Made by a program: the position numbers and the translations under genes. A stretch of DNA of 35,944 bases from an uncultured Selenomonadaceae bacterium (GTDB taxonomy: Bacteria; Bacillota; Negativicutes; Selenomonadales; Selenomonadaceae), in contig CAJOIB010000049.1 of NCBI GenBank assembly GCA_905234705.1, positions 1-35,944 of the forward strand, written 5' to 3'. The number at the start of each line of letters is the position of its first letter. Within the stretch, counting starts at the first letter, position 1. Below are positions 16,938 to 25,613 of this stretch, one piece after another. The notes beneath the pieces were generated by a model. The model made no database searches. It worked only from the letters and a program-made list of their open reading frames with translations, and was not told the DNA's origin.

Positions 16938-16956
16938 AAAAACTTTTCTCAAGCGT
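16938..16956. repeat. 19-bp direct repeat, copy 1
   Basis: AAAAACTTTTCTCAAGCGT recurs at 17019-17037, where it encodes the last residues of the CinA-type protein. This copy lies in the gap downstream, 81 bases away, and may be a relic of a small duplication of the gene's end. Confidence 0.6.
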
Positions 16957-17016
16957 TGAATATAAGCAAAGATTTTTTTCAGCGCCACCGCTGCCGGATT
17001 CGACAGTTCTGTTGTA

Positions 17017-17493
17017 TCAAAAACTTTTCTCAAGCGTCAAATAAACTTGAATCAAAACCAGCGCCGCCTCAACAACTTTTTGCTTAATTTCACTGCGGTT
17101 GCCGTTGAAATTGAATTTTTTAATGGTATCGCCGGTAGGTCCGCTGACAGCCACATACACCAAGCCGACAGGTTTTTCTTCAGTGCCGCCGCCTGGTCCG
17201 GCAATTCCGGTAATGCTGACGCCGATTGTCGTACCAAAAACTTCGCGCACGCCAATAGCCATCGCCAGCGCGGTTTGCTCGCTCACTGCGCCAAAAAGAT
17301 TCAGCGTCTCATCTTTAACGCCAAGCATACTTTTTTTAATATCGTTGGAGTAAGCCACAATCGAACCTTTGAAATATTCGGAGCAACCCGCCGCGTCAGT
17401 CAATCGGCTGGTTAAAAGCCCGCCCGTGCAAGATTCAGCGCACGAAATATTAAAGCCTTTTTCCTTGAGCATATTCCCAATCTCGTATTCCAT
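17017..17493 (-). CDS. pncC: CinA C-terminal domain protein (nicotinamide-nucleotide amidohydrolase)
   Basis: This stand-alone CinA C-terminal domain (158 residues) deamidates nicotinamide mononucleotide to nicotinate mononucleotide in NAD recycling. The family signature is clear: A-E-S-C-T-G-G-L-L-T-S-R-L-T near residues 18-31, G-S-I-V-A-Y-S-N, and G-I-A-G-P-G-G-G-T-E-E-K-P-V-G. The N-terminal COG1058/MoaB-like domain of full CinA is absent. The ATG at 17493 is preferred because AGGGAG is upstream at a workable distance; the GTG at 17502 abuts it. It follows rimO closely, a common pairing, and is probably cotranscribed. Confidence 0.92.
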   Translation of the reverse strand: MEYEIGNMLKEKGFNISCAESCTGGLLTSRLTDAAGCSEYFKGSIVAYSNDIKKSMLGVKDETLNLFGAVSEQTALAMAIGVREVFGTTIGVSITGIAGPGGGTEEKPVGLVYVAVSGPTGDTIKKFNFNGNRSEIKQKVVEAALVLIQVYLTLEKSF

Positions 17494-17508
17494 AAAATTC
17501 ACGCTCCC

Positions 17509-18837
17509 TTAGTCAATGCGTTCAGCCGCCAAATCGTAAACAAAACCGTCGAGAACTTTCACCTTGACAATATCGCCGGCTTTACTGCGCCTGTCATTTT
17601 CAATATAAATCTGCCCGTCAACTTCCGGCGCTTCACGATAAGAGCGCCCTTCAACAACTTCAGCCACTTCAGCGTCGCGCCCTTCAATCAAAACTTCCAA
17701 TTCTTTGCCCTTCAAAGTTTCGTTGACTTCCTGCGAAATCAAACTTTGAATGCTCATCAATTCGTGATACCGTTCCTGCGCGACGTCTTCTAAAATTTGC
17801 CCGTCCATATTGTAAGCCGGAGTATCTTCTTCGGGCGAATAGACAAATACGCCGACCTTATCAAGGCGCTGTTCCTGTACGAAATTTTTCAGCGTTTCAA
17901 ATTCTTCATCAGTTTCACCAGGATAGCCGACAATGAAAGTTGAGCGAATCGACACGCCAGGAATTTTCTCGCGCAGTTTTTTTAGCAAAGTTTCAATCGA
18001 CGCGCGCGTATCCGGTCTGTGCATACGTTTCAAAACATTATCGTCAGCGTGTTGCAATGGCAAATCGACGTAGTTACAAATTTTCGGCTCAGCGGCGATT
18101 AAATCAATCAATTCGTCCGTGAAACTCTGCGGATAAGCATACAAAATCCGAATCCAATGAATTTTTTCAATCTTGACAAGTTCACGCAGCAAATCACAAA
18201 TTTTAACTTCGCCGTACAAATCGCGCCCGTAATTCGTCGAGTCCTGCGCGATTAAGTTAATTTCCTTGACGCCTTCATTAGCAAGCCGCTCGACTTCAGC
18301 CTTAATATCTTCAATCGGGCGGGAAATTTGCCTGCCACGAATCAGCGGAATTGCGCAAAATGCACAGCGATGATCGCAGCCTTCAGCAATTTTCACGTAA
18401 GCAGTATAATCGGGCGTAGTGCGAAGGCGCGGCGTTTTCGCGTCATAAATAATTTCCTTGTCGCCAATAAGAATAACGCGGTTACCGCTCAAAGTTTCAT
18501 CGACAGCCTCAGTAATTCTGTCCCAAGCGCCCGTGCCAATTATCGCGTCAATCTCCGGCATTTCGTCAAGCAATTCTTGTCTGTAACGCTGACCAAGACA
18601 GCCCGCCACTATCAGCGATTTGCAATGTCCGTTTGTTTTATATTCAGCAAAATTCAAAATCGTCGTGATAGATTCTTCCTTTGCCGAGGCGATAAACGCG
18701 CAGGTATTCACAATCAGAATATCGGCGTCAGCGGGATTCGGCGTAATTGTCCAGCCGCGCTCATTCATCAGCCCAAGAATAACTTCAGTGTCAACCAGAT
18801 TTTTCGCGCAGCCCAAACTTATAATTCCAACTTTCAA
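17509..18837 (-). CDS. rimO: ribosomal protein S12 methylthiotransferase RimO
   Basis: RimO is a radical-SAM enzyme that adds a methylthio group to an aspartate of ribosomal protein S12. The 442 residues show the N-terminal UPF0004 domain with S-L-G-C-A-K-N-L-V-D-T-E and two further Cys (N-T-C-A-F; A-G-C-L-G-Q-R) for one cluster. The radical-SAM triad is C-D-H-R-C-A-F-C near 152-159, followed by P-L-I-R-G-R-Q-I-S-R-P, the RimO-type variant rather than MiaB. A TRAM domain closes the protein. The start is a TTG at 18837 with GAGGT 9 bases upstream; the next residues K-V-G-I-I-S-L-G-C are the expected N-terminus. Confidence 0.96.
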   Translation of the reverse strand: MKVGIISLGCAKNLVDTEVILGLMNERGWTITPNPADADILIVNTCAFIASAKEESITTILNFAEYKTNGHCKSLIVAGCLGQRYRQELLDEMPEIDAIIGTGAWDRITEAVDETLSGNRVILIGDKEIIYDAKTPRLRTTPDYTAYVKIAEGCDHRCAFCAIPLIRGRQISRPIEDIKAEVERLANEGVKEINLIAQDSTNYGRDLYGEVKICDLLRELVKIEKIHWIRILYAYPQSFTDELIDLIAAEPKICNYVDLPLQHADDNVLKRMHRPDTRASIETLLKKLREKIPGVSIRSTFIVGYPGETDEEFETLKNFVQEQRLDKVGVFVYSPEEDTPAYNMDGQILEDVAQERYHELMSIQSLISQEVNETLKGKELEVLIEGRDAEVAEVVEGRSYREAPEVDGQIYIENDRRSKAGDIVKVKVLDGFVYDLAAERID

Positions 18838-18857
18838 ATCAGTGATACCTCTTTTTT

Positions 18858-18912
18858 AGTGGTTAGTGGAAAGTGGAGAGTGAAAAGTGCTAGTCTCTAG
18901 CCCCTCTCCACT
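18858..18912. repeat. AGTGG-rich tract with inverted repeat
   Basis: Between rimO and the solute-binding gene, several near copies of AGTGG(A/T)(A/T) lie in a row. AGTGGAGAG (18872-18880) is matched by CTCTCCACT (18904-18912), with CTAGTCTCTAG inside the loop. No T run follows, so a terminator role is doubtful. Confidence 0.5.
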
Positions 18913-18917
18913 ATTCC

Positions 18918-19925
18918 CTACTTAAGTCTAACGTCCTTGACCCAGCGGTCTAAAAATTCGTGGCGCTGTTCAGTAGTGAATTTCTGAGAATCGTCAAACA
19001 GCACAAGATTTTTACCGGCAAAGCTTTTATACGCTAAAGTTTGCGGATTCGTCGAAATAAAATAAAATCCGTTTTTCTGCAAGGCAAGTTGCGCGTCGTC
19101 GCTCAAGAGCCAGTCAGCAAATTTCGCCGCCGCAAGATTATTTTTCGTAATTCCAATCCCAGTCAAAATGTAACTCGTGCCGTCCGAGGGATAAATTATT
19201 TTCAGCGGATAATTATTTTGCATATAGCGCAAAGTTTCACTCTCAACTGCGATTGAAATATCCGCCTCGCCCATACCGGCTTGACGCACAGGATTTGATA
19301 AAAATTTTGTGTACTGCACAACCTTCGGGTGAATCCCGCTCAAAATTTCGTACGTCTCATATTCGCCGAGATTTCCAATCATTTGAAACATAAGATTCGA
19401 CGAAGCGTCAGCCGCCAAAAAATCAGTGATACCTATCCGCACTTTTCGCGCAGAAGCAAGCGCATTCCAAGTATCGGGAATTTCATTGAGCGTGCGCAGA
19501 TAATCTTTATTCACGCAAAAAATAACCGGATCGTACCAAATGCCAATCCAGCGGTCGTGTTCGTCTTTGAAATTGGTTTTAACCGCGTCGTTAATTTCGG
19601 AAATGTAGGGCGTGAGCAAATTCATTTCCGCGGCGGCGCTCAAAACTTCGCTGTCAGTCAAAATTAAATCTGCAGATTCGGTTTGAACTTTTTGGATTAA
19701 ATCTTTCGCGGGCAAAGGGACAAAATTTACGCGCACGTGATTTTCGCGCTCATACGTTTCCGATAAAATCGTCACGGTTTCAGCGGGCAAAGTCGTATAG
19801 GCTCGAAGTTCCTGCATTGGCACAGCAGAATTTTTTTCGTCAGCGCCCACGGGCAAAGTTGCACCCGCCAACGCCGCCATTACCAACATCAACGCCGTTA
19901 AAAGCAAAATCGTATACCGTCGCAT
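18918..19925 (-). CDS. extracellular solute-binding protein (family 1, Fe/polyamine-type), orphan
   Basis: This is a periplasmic binding protein of an ABC importer. The 335 residues open with a signal peptide (R-R-Y-T-I-L-L-L-T-A, ending near V-G-A-D). The mature part has the class II binding-protein layout, seen in T-L-P-A-E-T-V-T-I-L-S-E-T-Y-E, A-D-L-I-L-T-D-S-E-V, W-I-G-I-W-Y-D-P-V-I-F-C-V-N and the tail A-A-K-F-A-D-W-L-L-S-D-D-A-Q. Iron(III), thiamine-like or polyamine ligands are all possible. No permease or ATPase gene is adjacent. A good promoter and a GGAGGG site precede the ATG. There is no lipobox, which fits a diderm host. Confidence 0.85.
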   Translation of the reverse strand: MRRYTILLLTALMLVMAALAGATLPVGADEKNSAVPMQELRAYTTLPAETVTILSETYERENHVRVNFVPLPAKDLIQKVQTESADLILTDSEVLSAAAEMNLLTPYISEINDAVKTNFKDEHDRWIGIWYDPVIFCVNKDYLRTLNEIPDTWNALASARKVRIGITDFLAADASSNLMFQMIGNLGEYETYEILSGIHPKVVQYTKFLSNPVRQAGMGEADISIAVESETLRYMQNNYPLKIIYPSDGTSYILTGIGITKNNLAAAKFADWLLSDDAQLALQKNGFYFISTNPQTLAYKSFAGKNLVLFDDSQKFTTEQRHEFLDRWVKDVRLK

Positions 19926-19959
19926 AAATTCTTCCCTCCATAAAAAAATTTCCGCCGCT

Positions 19960-19988
19960 ATTATAGCTAACTTTCATATTAATTACAA
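19960..19988 (-). promoter_or_regulatory. sigma-A-type promoter of the solute-binding gene
   Basis: TTGTAA (19983-19988) and TATAAT (19960-19965) are separated by 17 bases on the minus strand. The ATG at 19925 follows with a GGAGGG ribosome site. Confidence 0.75.
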
Positions 19989-20082
19989 GATTTTTATTGG
20001 CGGCAACGGCAGGATTATTTTAACGATTAGAGAATAAAAACTATATGGATTTCCGAATAATATTTTGAGGGGGAATAATTAA

Positions 20083-21651
20083 ATGGCTGAAGCAACTGTT
20101 AAAAAACGCGGCGAAGATGTCAACACTTTAAAAGACAAATTCCACAAAGATGAAGTCGACGCAAGAGCCCGCGCCGCAATTCCGTACACCGGTCGGTGGC
20201 ATAATATTTTCCACATTGACGCGCCTTTTTCGTTGATAAGCGATCCAAATGGTTTGTGCAACCTCAACGGCGAATATCACATTTTCTGTCAGTGGAATCC
20301 TATTCCGCAAAATCAAAATTGGCACAAAAATAAATCGTGGATGCATACCAAAACCCGCGATTTCGTCAACTACAGTATGCCCGAACTTTCCCTTTGGCCG
20401 ACCGACGAACACGACAAAGACGGCTGCCATTCCGGTTGCGGTTTCGCTGAAGACGGCAAACTTCGCGTTTTCTATACCTGCAACGCCCGCGACGATAATT
20501 ATGTTCGCACGGTTGTTCAACGTTTCGGCACTTTGCAGGAAGATGGCGCTGTTTTCAAAGAAGAAATTCAACTTGTCGGCAACCCCGAAGGTTACACTGC
20601 GCATTTCAGAGATCCTAATTTCTTTTATCGCAATGGCGTTCGCTACTTTGCAATGGCGGCTCAACGTATGAGCGATTATCCTGCAAAAAGTTCGCGCCCA
20701 ACTAACGGCTGCGTTTTAATCTACAAAGAAAAATCTGAAGGCGGCTGGGAATTGCTCGGTGAAGTCAAAACCGATTATTACGATTTCGGCTACATGTGGG
20801 AATGCCCGAACCTGTTGCAATTCGGCGATATGGACGTGCTGATTGTTTGCCCGCAAGGCGTACCTCACCAGGAATTGAAATATCAAAATCACTGCCTCTC
20901 CGGCTACTTCATTGGACATTTTTCAGTTGATAGCCTTGATATGATTCATGGCAAATTCCACGAACTCGACAAGGGCTTTGATTTCTATTCGCCTCAAGTT
21001 TTCGCAAATGAAGCGCGCCATATTTTAGTTGGCTGGATAGGAATGCCCGACCTTACTGATACGGTTGAATCCGCTCAAGACGGCTGGCTTTATACTTTGA
21101 CAATGCCGCGCGAACTTCTCTTGCACGAAGGCAAATTGCGTTATCGCCCCGTCGAAGAAATGAAAGCGCTCCGCAAAGATTTTCAGAATGTCGACGTATT
21201 CAACACCGCGAATGTTGCAGCTAACCTTGCTAAAGGCAGCGAATCTGAATTAGATATTACATTCGGCGCTGCCCGCAAAGTTGAGATTGCTGTTAAATGG
21301 GGCGAAGAAAAATTCACGATGACCTACGAGCGCGATACTCAAACCATTTTGCTCGACAGGCGCGGAATGAAATTGGGAGGCAGAGGCATTCGCAAATTCA
21401 CGGACGGCAAGAATACCGACGTTGAATTGGGATTCCGCAAGTTCAAACTCTTTGCTAACCTTGATTTGCAATTCAGACTGTTTGTCGATCGTTCAGCTAT
21501 TGAAGTTTTCCTGCAGAATGGCGAGGAAGCTTGCAGTATGCTGATTTATCCGGAAAGTGACGAAGCTCCGAAACTTGAAATTAACGGCGACGCTCCGCTC
21601 GAAAAAGTTTCCGGCAAAATTTACGAACTCGGTGGATTAAACTATAAATAA
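20083..21651 (+). CDS. GH32 beta-fructofuranosidase (sucrose-6-phosphate hydrolase type)
   Basis: This enzyme hydrolyses beta-fructosides such as sucrose, sucrose 6-phosphate or short fructans. In the 522 residues the three catalytic positions are seen: nucleophile Asp in S-D-P-N-G-L (about 64; the usual N-D-P-N-G has Ser here), the transition-state Asp in F-R-D-P-N-F-F (about 177) and the acid/base Glu in W-E-C-P-N-L-L (about 245). The C-terminal beta-sandwich ends with L-F-V-D-R-S-A-I-E-V-F. There is no signal peptide, so it acts in the cytoplasm on an imported sugar. No sugar transporter or regulator lies beside it. GAGGGGG precedes the ATG at 9 bases, and a terminator follows the stop. 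Confidence 0.9.
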   Translation: MAEATVKKRGEDVNTLKDKFHKDEVDARARAAIPYTGRWHNIFHIDAPFSLISDPNGLCNLNGEYHIFCQWNPIPQNQNWHKNKSWMHTKTRDFVNYSMPELSLWPTDEHDKDGCHSGCGFAEDGKLRVFYTCNARDDNYVRTVVQRFGTLQEDGAVFKEEIQLVGNPEGYTAHFRDPNFFYRNGVRYFAMAAQRMSDYPAKSSRPTNGCVLIYKEKSEGGWELLGEVKTDYYDFGYMWECPNLLQFGDMDVLIVCPQGVPHQELKYQNHCLSGYFIGHFSVDSLDMIHGKFHELDKGFDFYSPQVFANEARHILVGWIGMPDLTDTVESAQDGWLYTLTMPRELLLHEGKLRYRPVEEMKALRKDFQNVDVFNTANVAANLAKGSESELDITFGAARKVEIAVKWGEEKFTMTYERDTQTILLDRRGMKLGGRGIRKFTDGKNTDVELGFRKFKLFANLDLQFRLFVDRSAIEVFLQNGEEACSMLIYPESDEAPKLEINGDAPLEKVSGKIYELGGLNYK

Positions 21652-21681
21652 AAATCTATCTACAGTTGATATACCTTTTTG

Positions 21682-21707
21682 TCCCGTCAAATGTGGCGGG
21701 ATTTTTT
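21682..21707 (+). terminator. intrinsic terminator after the GH32 gene
   Basis: TCCCGTC / GGCGGGA with loop AAATGT is followed by TTTTTT. A near copy (CTCCGTCAAATGGCGGGG plus T run) lies before RTX locus 3. Confidence 0.8.
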
Positions 21708-21762
21708 ATATAAAAATGAAATATCGCTAACATTAGAACAACATTAAAATTTATTATATATC

Positions 21763-21791
21763 TTGACAGATTTATATGTGGGGGATATAAA
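21763..21791 (+). promoter_or_regulatory. promoter of RTX locus 2
   Basis: Perfect TTGACA (21763-21768), 17-base spacer containing GGGGG next to the -10, and TATAAA (21786-21791). The ATG is 48 bases further, with GGGGGAG upstream of it. Confidence 0.78.
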
Positions 21792-21839
21792 TAAATTTAT
21801 TATAGTAGGCTTTGTTTTGTTATGGGGGAGTGAATTATT

Positions 21840-24800
21840 ATGAAAGAGAAATTTTTTAACATTCAGCGTTTCGCGATTCGAGGTACGAGCGGGAATGACA
21901 CGCTCAAAAATGATAATACCTATAACGTTATGATTTATGGCTACGGCGGTAATGATTCAATTTACAATTACTACGGCTCTAATTCGACAATCGACGCGGG
22001 AGATGGCGACGATACAGTTACTGTTTATTACAGCGATTATAATTCAATAAATGGCGGCGCAGGGAACGACCTCATTACAGTGGGCGGAAGTTTCGATTGG
22101 TCTTGGCTTCCAACGATCAAGGGCGGAACTGGTAATGATACCATTTACGCCCATCCAAATACCTATGGTTCGTTGTATCAGTATGCCTCGGGTGATGGCA
22201 ATGATACCATTTACAATTTCAGTTCAAATGATACGTTAAACATAACTAGCGGTAATTATTCAACCGCAACGGTTGGCACTGATTTTGTCGTTTATGTCGG
22301 CAGTAATTCAATCGTCCTCAAGGACGCTATTGCCAACTATGCAAAAATTAATATTAAAAATTCTTCCGGCAATATCACCACCTATAACAACTATAATACC
22401 AGATATGGAACAAGCGCCAATGATTCAATCATAAACATAGCTGACAGCGTTGCAATTTACGCACAGGGCGGCAATGATACTATTCAAAATTACGGTCGTT
22501 ATGTGACAATGGACGGTGGCGCTGGCAATGATAGTATTTACAATAATAGCTATTACTCGACAATAAATGGCGGAGAGGGCGCTGATACTATCATAAATTA
22601 TAGCGGTTACAATTCAATAAACGGTGGCGCAGGTCATGACAGAATCAGCCTTTATAGCAACAATTACTACTATAAAAATACTGTCAAAGGTGGTAAAGGC
22701 AACGATACTATTTTCGGTAATAGTCTAGCAAGTAGCGGCTATGGCGCTGTTTATCAATACTCGCAGGGCGATGGCAATGATATTATCTACGGTATTACGA
22801 GCTACGATACAGTTTCAATTAACGGCTCAATTAATACACGTTCAACCGTCGGTAATGACATAATTTTGAACATGACGGACGGTGGCGCTATCACTTTGTC
22901 CGGAGCGAAAAATAGGACTCCTACTATTACTGTTACCAGCGGCGAAGGCACTTCCGGCAAATATATCAGCAATTCCGCGAGTAATGCAGTCATTACCGGC
23001 ACGGCTTACAATGATACTATTTACAATACCGGTGTCAGCGTTAAAATTTATGCCAGCGCAGGTGACGATTCCATTTTCAATTACGCTTCGGGTTGGAGCG
23101 ACAGCCGCGTAACTCTTGACGGCGGCGCTGGCAACGATACCATTATGGGACGATTCGGCGATTCGTCAATTTCTGGCGGCGAGGGTAACGACTTAATCAG
23201 CTTAACCGGCGACGTTGACAGAGCAACCATTAATGCGGGTGCTGGTAATGATACGATTTACAATGACGGTTACCTCAACAAGGACGGAATGCAACTTTTC
23301 CAATACGATGTTATCTATGGATTTACCAGCAACGACACCATTTCAATCAGCGGTGGAAATTACACAAAGTCAACCGTTGGCAGCAACGTAATTATCAGTG
23401 TAACCGGAAGTACTACTTCACTAAATGGCGCAATGACTTTAATTGGCGCGGCTGGCAAATCTTTCAAAATTTATCCACCCCAAATTTTCACCGAAGGCGA
23501 CGATTATTATTCAAATAGCACAAGCTACACGGTTTTAAATGCACTCGCCGGTAATGATACTGTTTACAATTCCGGAAAATACGTTGCCATTAATGGCGGA
23601 GAAGGTAATGATTCCATTTACAATTATTCTACAAATTTTAGCAATAGCCGTGTAACTCTTGACGGCGGAACTGGCAACGATACCATTATGGGACGATTCG
23701 GCGATTCTTCAATTTCTGGCGGCGAGGGTAACGACTTAATCAGCTTGACGGGCGACGTTGACAGAGCAACTATTAACGCGGGAACTGGCGACGATACCAT
23801 TTACAATGACGGTTATATTGGTATGGATGGCAGGCAAGTTTTCCAATATGCGTCCGGCGATGGTTACGATATCATTTACGGCATGACCACCGCTGATACA
23901 ATTCATATAACCTCTGGCAATATTTCAAACACTTCTTTGAATGGCAGCGATGTAATTTTAAATGTTGGTAGCGGCTCTATCAATCTTAAAAATTATGCAA
24001 ACAAGTATTTTTACTTGAAGACGGGCACTGGTTCAGCAGTTTCTACAATGATAGGCGGCGGCGTGAGCATTAATAACACAATTTCAGGCATCTCAATAAA
24101 TGGCTCAGCGTATGCTGATTCAATCGAAAATTCCGGCAGTAGAGTTACAATTACGACGGGCGACAGCGCAGATACCATTTACAATGACAGTTACGGTAGC
24201 TCAGTAAAAGTTTACGCGGGCGATGGCAACGATACCATTCAAAATTGGGGTTCATATGATACGATTGACGGCGGCGATGGCAACGACAGTATTACGGTTT
24301 ATAATGGCAGTTACAATTCGATAAATGGCGGCGCAGGCGATGATCGAATCAGTCTGATTACGAGCCAATCTATATTTACTATTAAAGGCGGCACTGGCAA
24401 CGATACCATTTTCGACGATACTAGGAATGGTTATGGAAGAATATATCAATACGCTTTCGGCGACGGCAACGATTTAATTGTTGGTTCAAGAAATAATGAT
24501 ACCATTTCAATCAGCGGTGCAAAATATTCGCGCTCAACTATCGGTAACAATTTAATTTTGAATGTAACCGGTGGCGGCGCTATTACACTTAGCGGAGCAA
24601 GTTCCAAAAATCCTACCATTATTGGCACACTCGAAGGTGGCGTAAGTATCAGCAATTCTGTAAACAATACAGTAATTACCGGCACGGCTTACAATGATAC
24701 TATTTACAATACCGGTGTCGGCGTTAAAATTTATGCCAGCGCTGGTAATGATTCCATTTACAATTATTCTAACAGCTACAGCGGCAGCCGCGTAACTCTT

Positions 24801-25103
24801 GACGGCGGAGTGGGCAACGATACCATTATGGGACGTTTCGGCGATTCTTCAATTTCCGGCGGCGAGGGTAACGACTTAATCAGCTTGACGGGCGACGTTG
24901 ACAGAGCAACCATTAATGCGGGTGCTGGTAATGATACGATTTACAATGACGGTTACCTCAACAAGGACGGAATGCAACTTTTCCAATACAATACGGCGAC
25001 GGCAATGATGTTATCTATGGATTTACCAGCAACGACACCATTTCAATCAGCGGCGGAAATTACACAAAATCAACCGTTGGCAGCAATATTATTATCAATG
25101 TAA
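21840..25103 (+). CDS. RTX locus 2, N-terminal part of giant repeat protein (frameshifted)
   Basis: This is a long calcium-binding repeat protein, probably secreted or surface bound. It opens F-F-N-I-Q-R-F-A (5-12), a motif at the same position in RTX locus 3, with no signal peptide. Stacked RTX nonapeptides (G-G-A-G-N-D-T-I-Y and variants) then alternate with capping modules marked by [FY]-Q-Y-x-x-G-D-G-N-D, at about 22173, 22749, 23295, 23838, 24441 and 24977. The frame is lost at about 24990: F-Q-Y-N is followed by 37 out-of-frame residues to the stop, while moving back one base gives F-Q-Y-N-Y-G-D-G-N-D-V-I-Y-G, matching the other modules. Joined to the next frame it would be about 2,677 residues. 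Confidence 0.85.
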   Translation: MKEKFFNIQRFAIRGTSGNDTLKNDNTYNVMIYGYGGNDSIYNYYGSNSTIDAGDGDDTVTVYYSDYNSINGGAGNDLITVGGSFDWSWLPTIKGGTGNDTIYAHPNTYGSLYQYASGDGNDTIYNFSSNDTLNITSGNYSTATVGTDFVVYVGSNSIVLKDAIANYAKINIKNSSGNITTYNNYNTRYGTSANDSIINIADSVAIYAQGGNDTIQNYGRYVTMDGGAGNDSIYNNSYYSTINGGEGADTIINYSGYNSINGGAGHDRISLYSNNYYYKNTVKGGKGNDTIFGNSLASSGYGAVYQYSQGDGNDIIYGITSYDTVSINGSINTRSTVGNDIILNMTDGGAITLSGAKNRTPTITVTSGEGTSGKYISNSASNAVITGTAYNDTIYNTGVSVKIYASAGDDSIFNYASGWSDSRVTLDGGAGNDTIMGRFGDSSISGGEGNDLISLTGDVDRATINAGAGNDTIYNDGYLNKDGMQLFQYDVIYGFTSNDTISISGGNYTKSTVGSNVIISVTGSTTSLNGAMTLIGAAGKSFKIYPPQIFTEGDDYYSNSTSYTVLNALAGNDTVYNSGKYVAINGGEGNDSIYNYSTNFSNSRVTLDGGTGNDTIMGRFGDSSISGGEGNDLISLTGDVDRATINAGTGDDTIYNDGYIGMDGRQVFQYASGDGYDIIYGMTTADTIHITSGNISNTSLNGSDVILNVGSGSINLKNYANKYFYLKTGTGSAVSTMIGGGVSINNTISGISINGSAYADSIENSGSRVTITTGDSADTIYNDSYGSSVKVYAGDGNDTIQNWGSYDTIDGGDGNDSITVYNGSYNSINGGAGDDRISLITSQSIFTIKGGTGNDTIFDDTRNGYGRIYQYAFGDGNDLIVGSRNNDTISISGAKYSRSTIGNNLILNVTGGGAITLSGASSKNPTIIGTLEGGVSISNSVNNTVITGTAYNDTIYNTGVGVKIYASAGNDSIYNYSNSYSGSRVTLDGGVGNDTIMGRFGDSSISGGEGNDLISLTGDVDRATINAGAGNDTIYNDGYLNKDGMQLFQYNTATAMMLSMDLPATTPFQSAAEITQNQPLAAILLSM
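22991..23850 (+). repeat. long internal repeat, copy A
   Basis: This block is largely the same as 24674-25613. It holds two copies of an approximately 210-bp unit (23099-23307 and 23641-23851) coding for G-N-D-T-I-M-G-R-F-G-D-S-S-I. The offset to copy B is 1,683 bases at the start and 1,763 in the second unit. Confidence 0.8.
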
Positions 25104-25613
25104 CCGGAAGCACTGATTCGCTTAACGGATCGATAACTTTGGTCGGAGCGGCGGGCAGAATTTTACGAATTTACCCGACCGTTGAACCTGTGATATTCAC
25201 CGAAGGCGACGATTATTATTCAAATAGCACAAACTACACGGTTTTAAACGCGCTCGCCGGTAATGATACTGTTTACAATTCCGCAAGCAGCGTTACAATC
25301 AACGGCGATGCTGGTAATGACAAAATTTATAGCTCCGGCTATTACACGTCAATTTCCGGCGGCGCTGGTAATGATTCCATTTTTAATTATTCTAGCAGCT
25401 ACAGCGGCAGCCGCGTAACTCTTGACGGCGGAGTGGGCAACGATACCATTATGGGACGTTTCGGCGATTCTTCAATTTCCGGCGGCGAGGGCAACGACTT
25501 AATCAGCTTAACCGGCGACGTCGACAGAGCAACCATTAACGCGGGAACTGGCGACGATACTATTTATAATGATGGTTATATCGGTATGGATGGCAGACAA
25601 GTTTTCCAATACA
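24674..25613 (+). repeat. long internal repeat, copy B (contains the frameshift)
   Basis: Second copy of the block at 22991-23850, with its approximately 210-bp units at 24781-24989 and 25403-25612. It has an 80-base net length gain (one added RTX pair near 25285-25370, less the one-base loss) and the frameshift near 24990. At the matching site copy A lacks 17 bases relative to this copy and is in frame. Confidence 0.8.

Noticed and set aside
19989-20082. Promoter of the GH32 gene
   Set aside because: Only weak AT-rich boxes are visible (for example TATATG) with no matching -35; not supported enough to list.
24981-25000. Programmed -1 ribosomal frameshift joining the halves of RTX locus 2
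   Set aside because: The site does not have an X-XXY-YYZ slippery heptamer and no strong downstream stem was seen. A one-base deletion relative to other modules explains it better.
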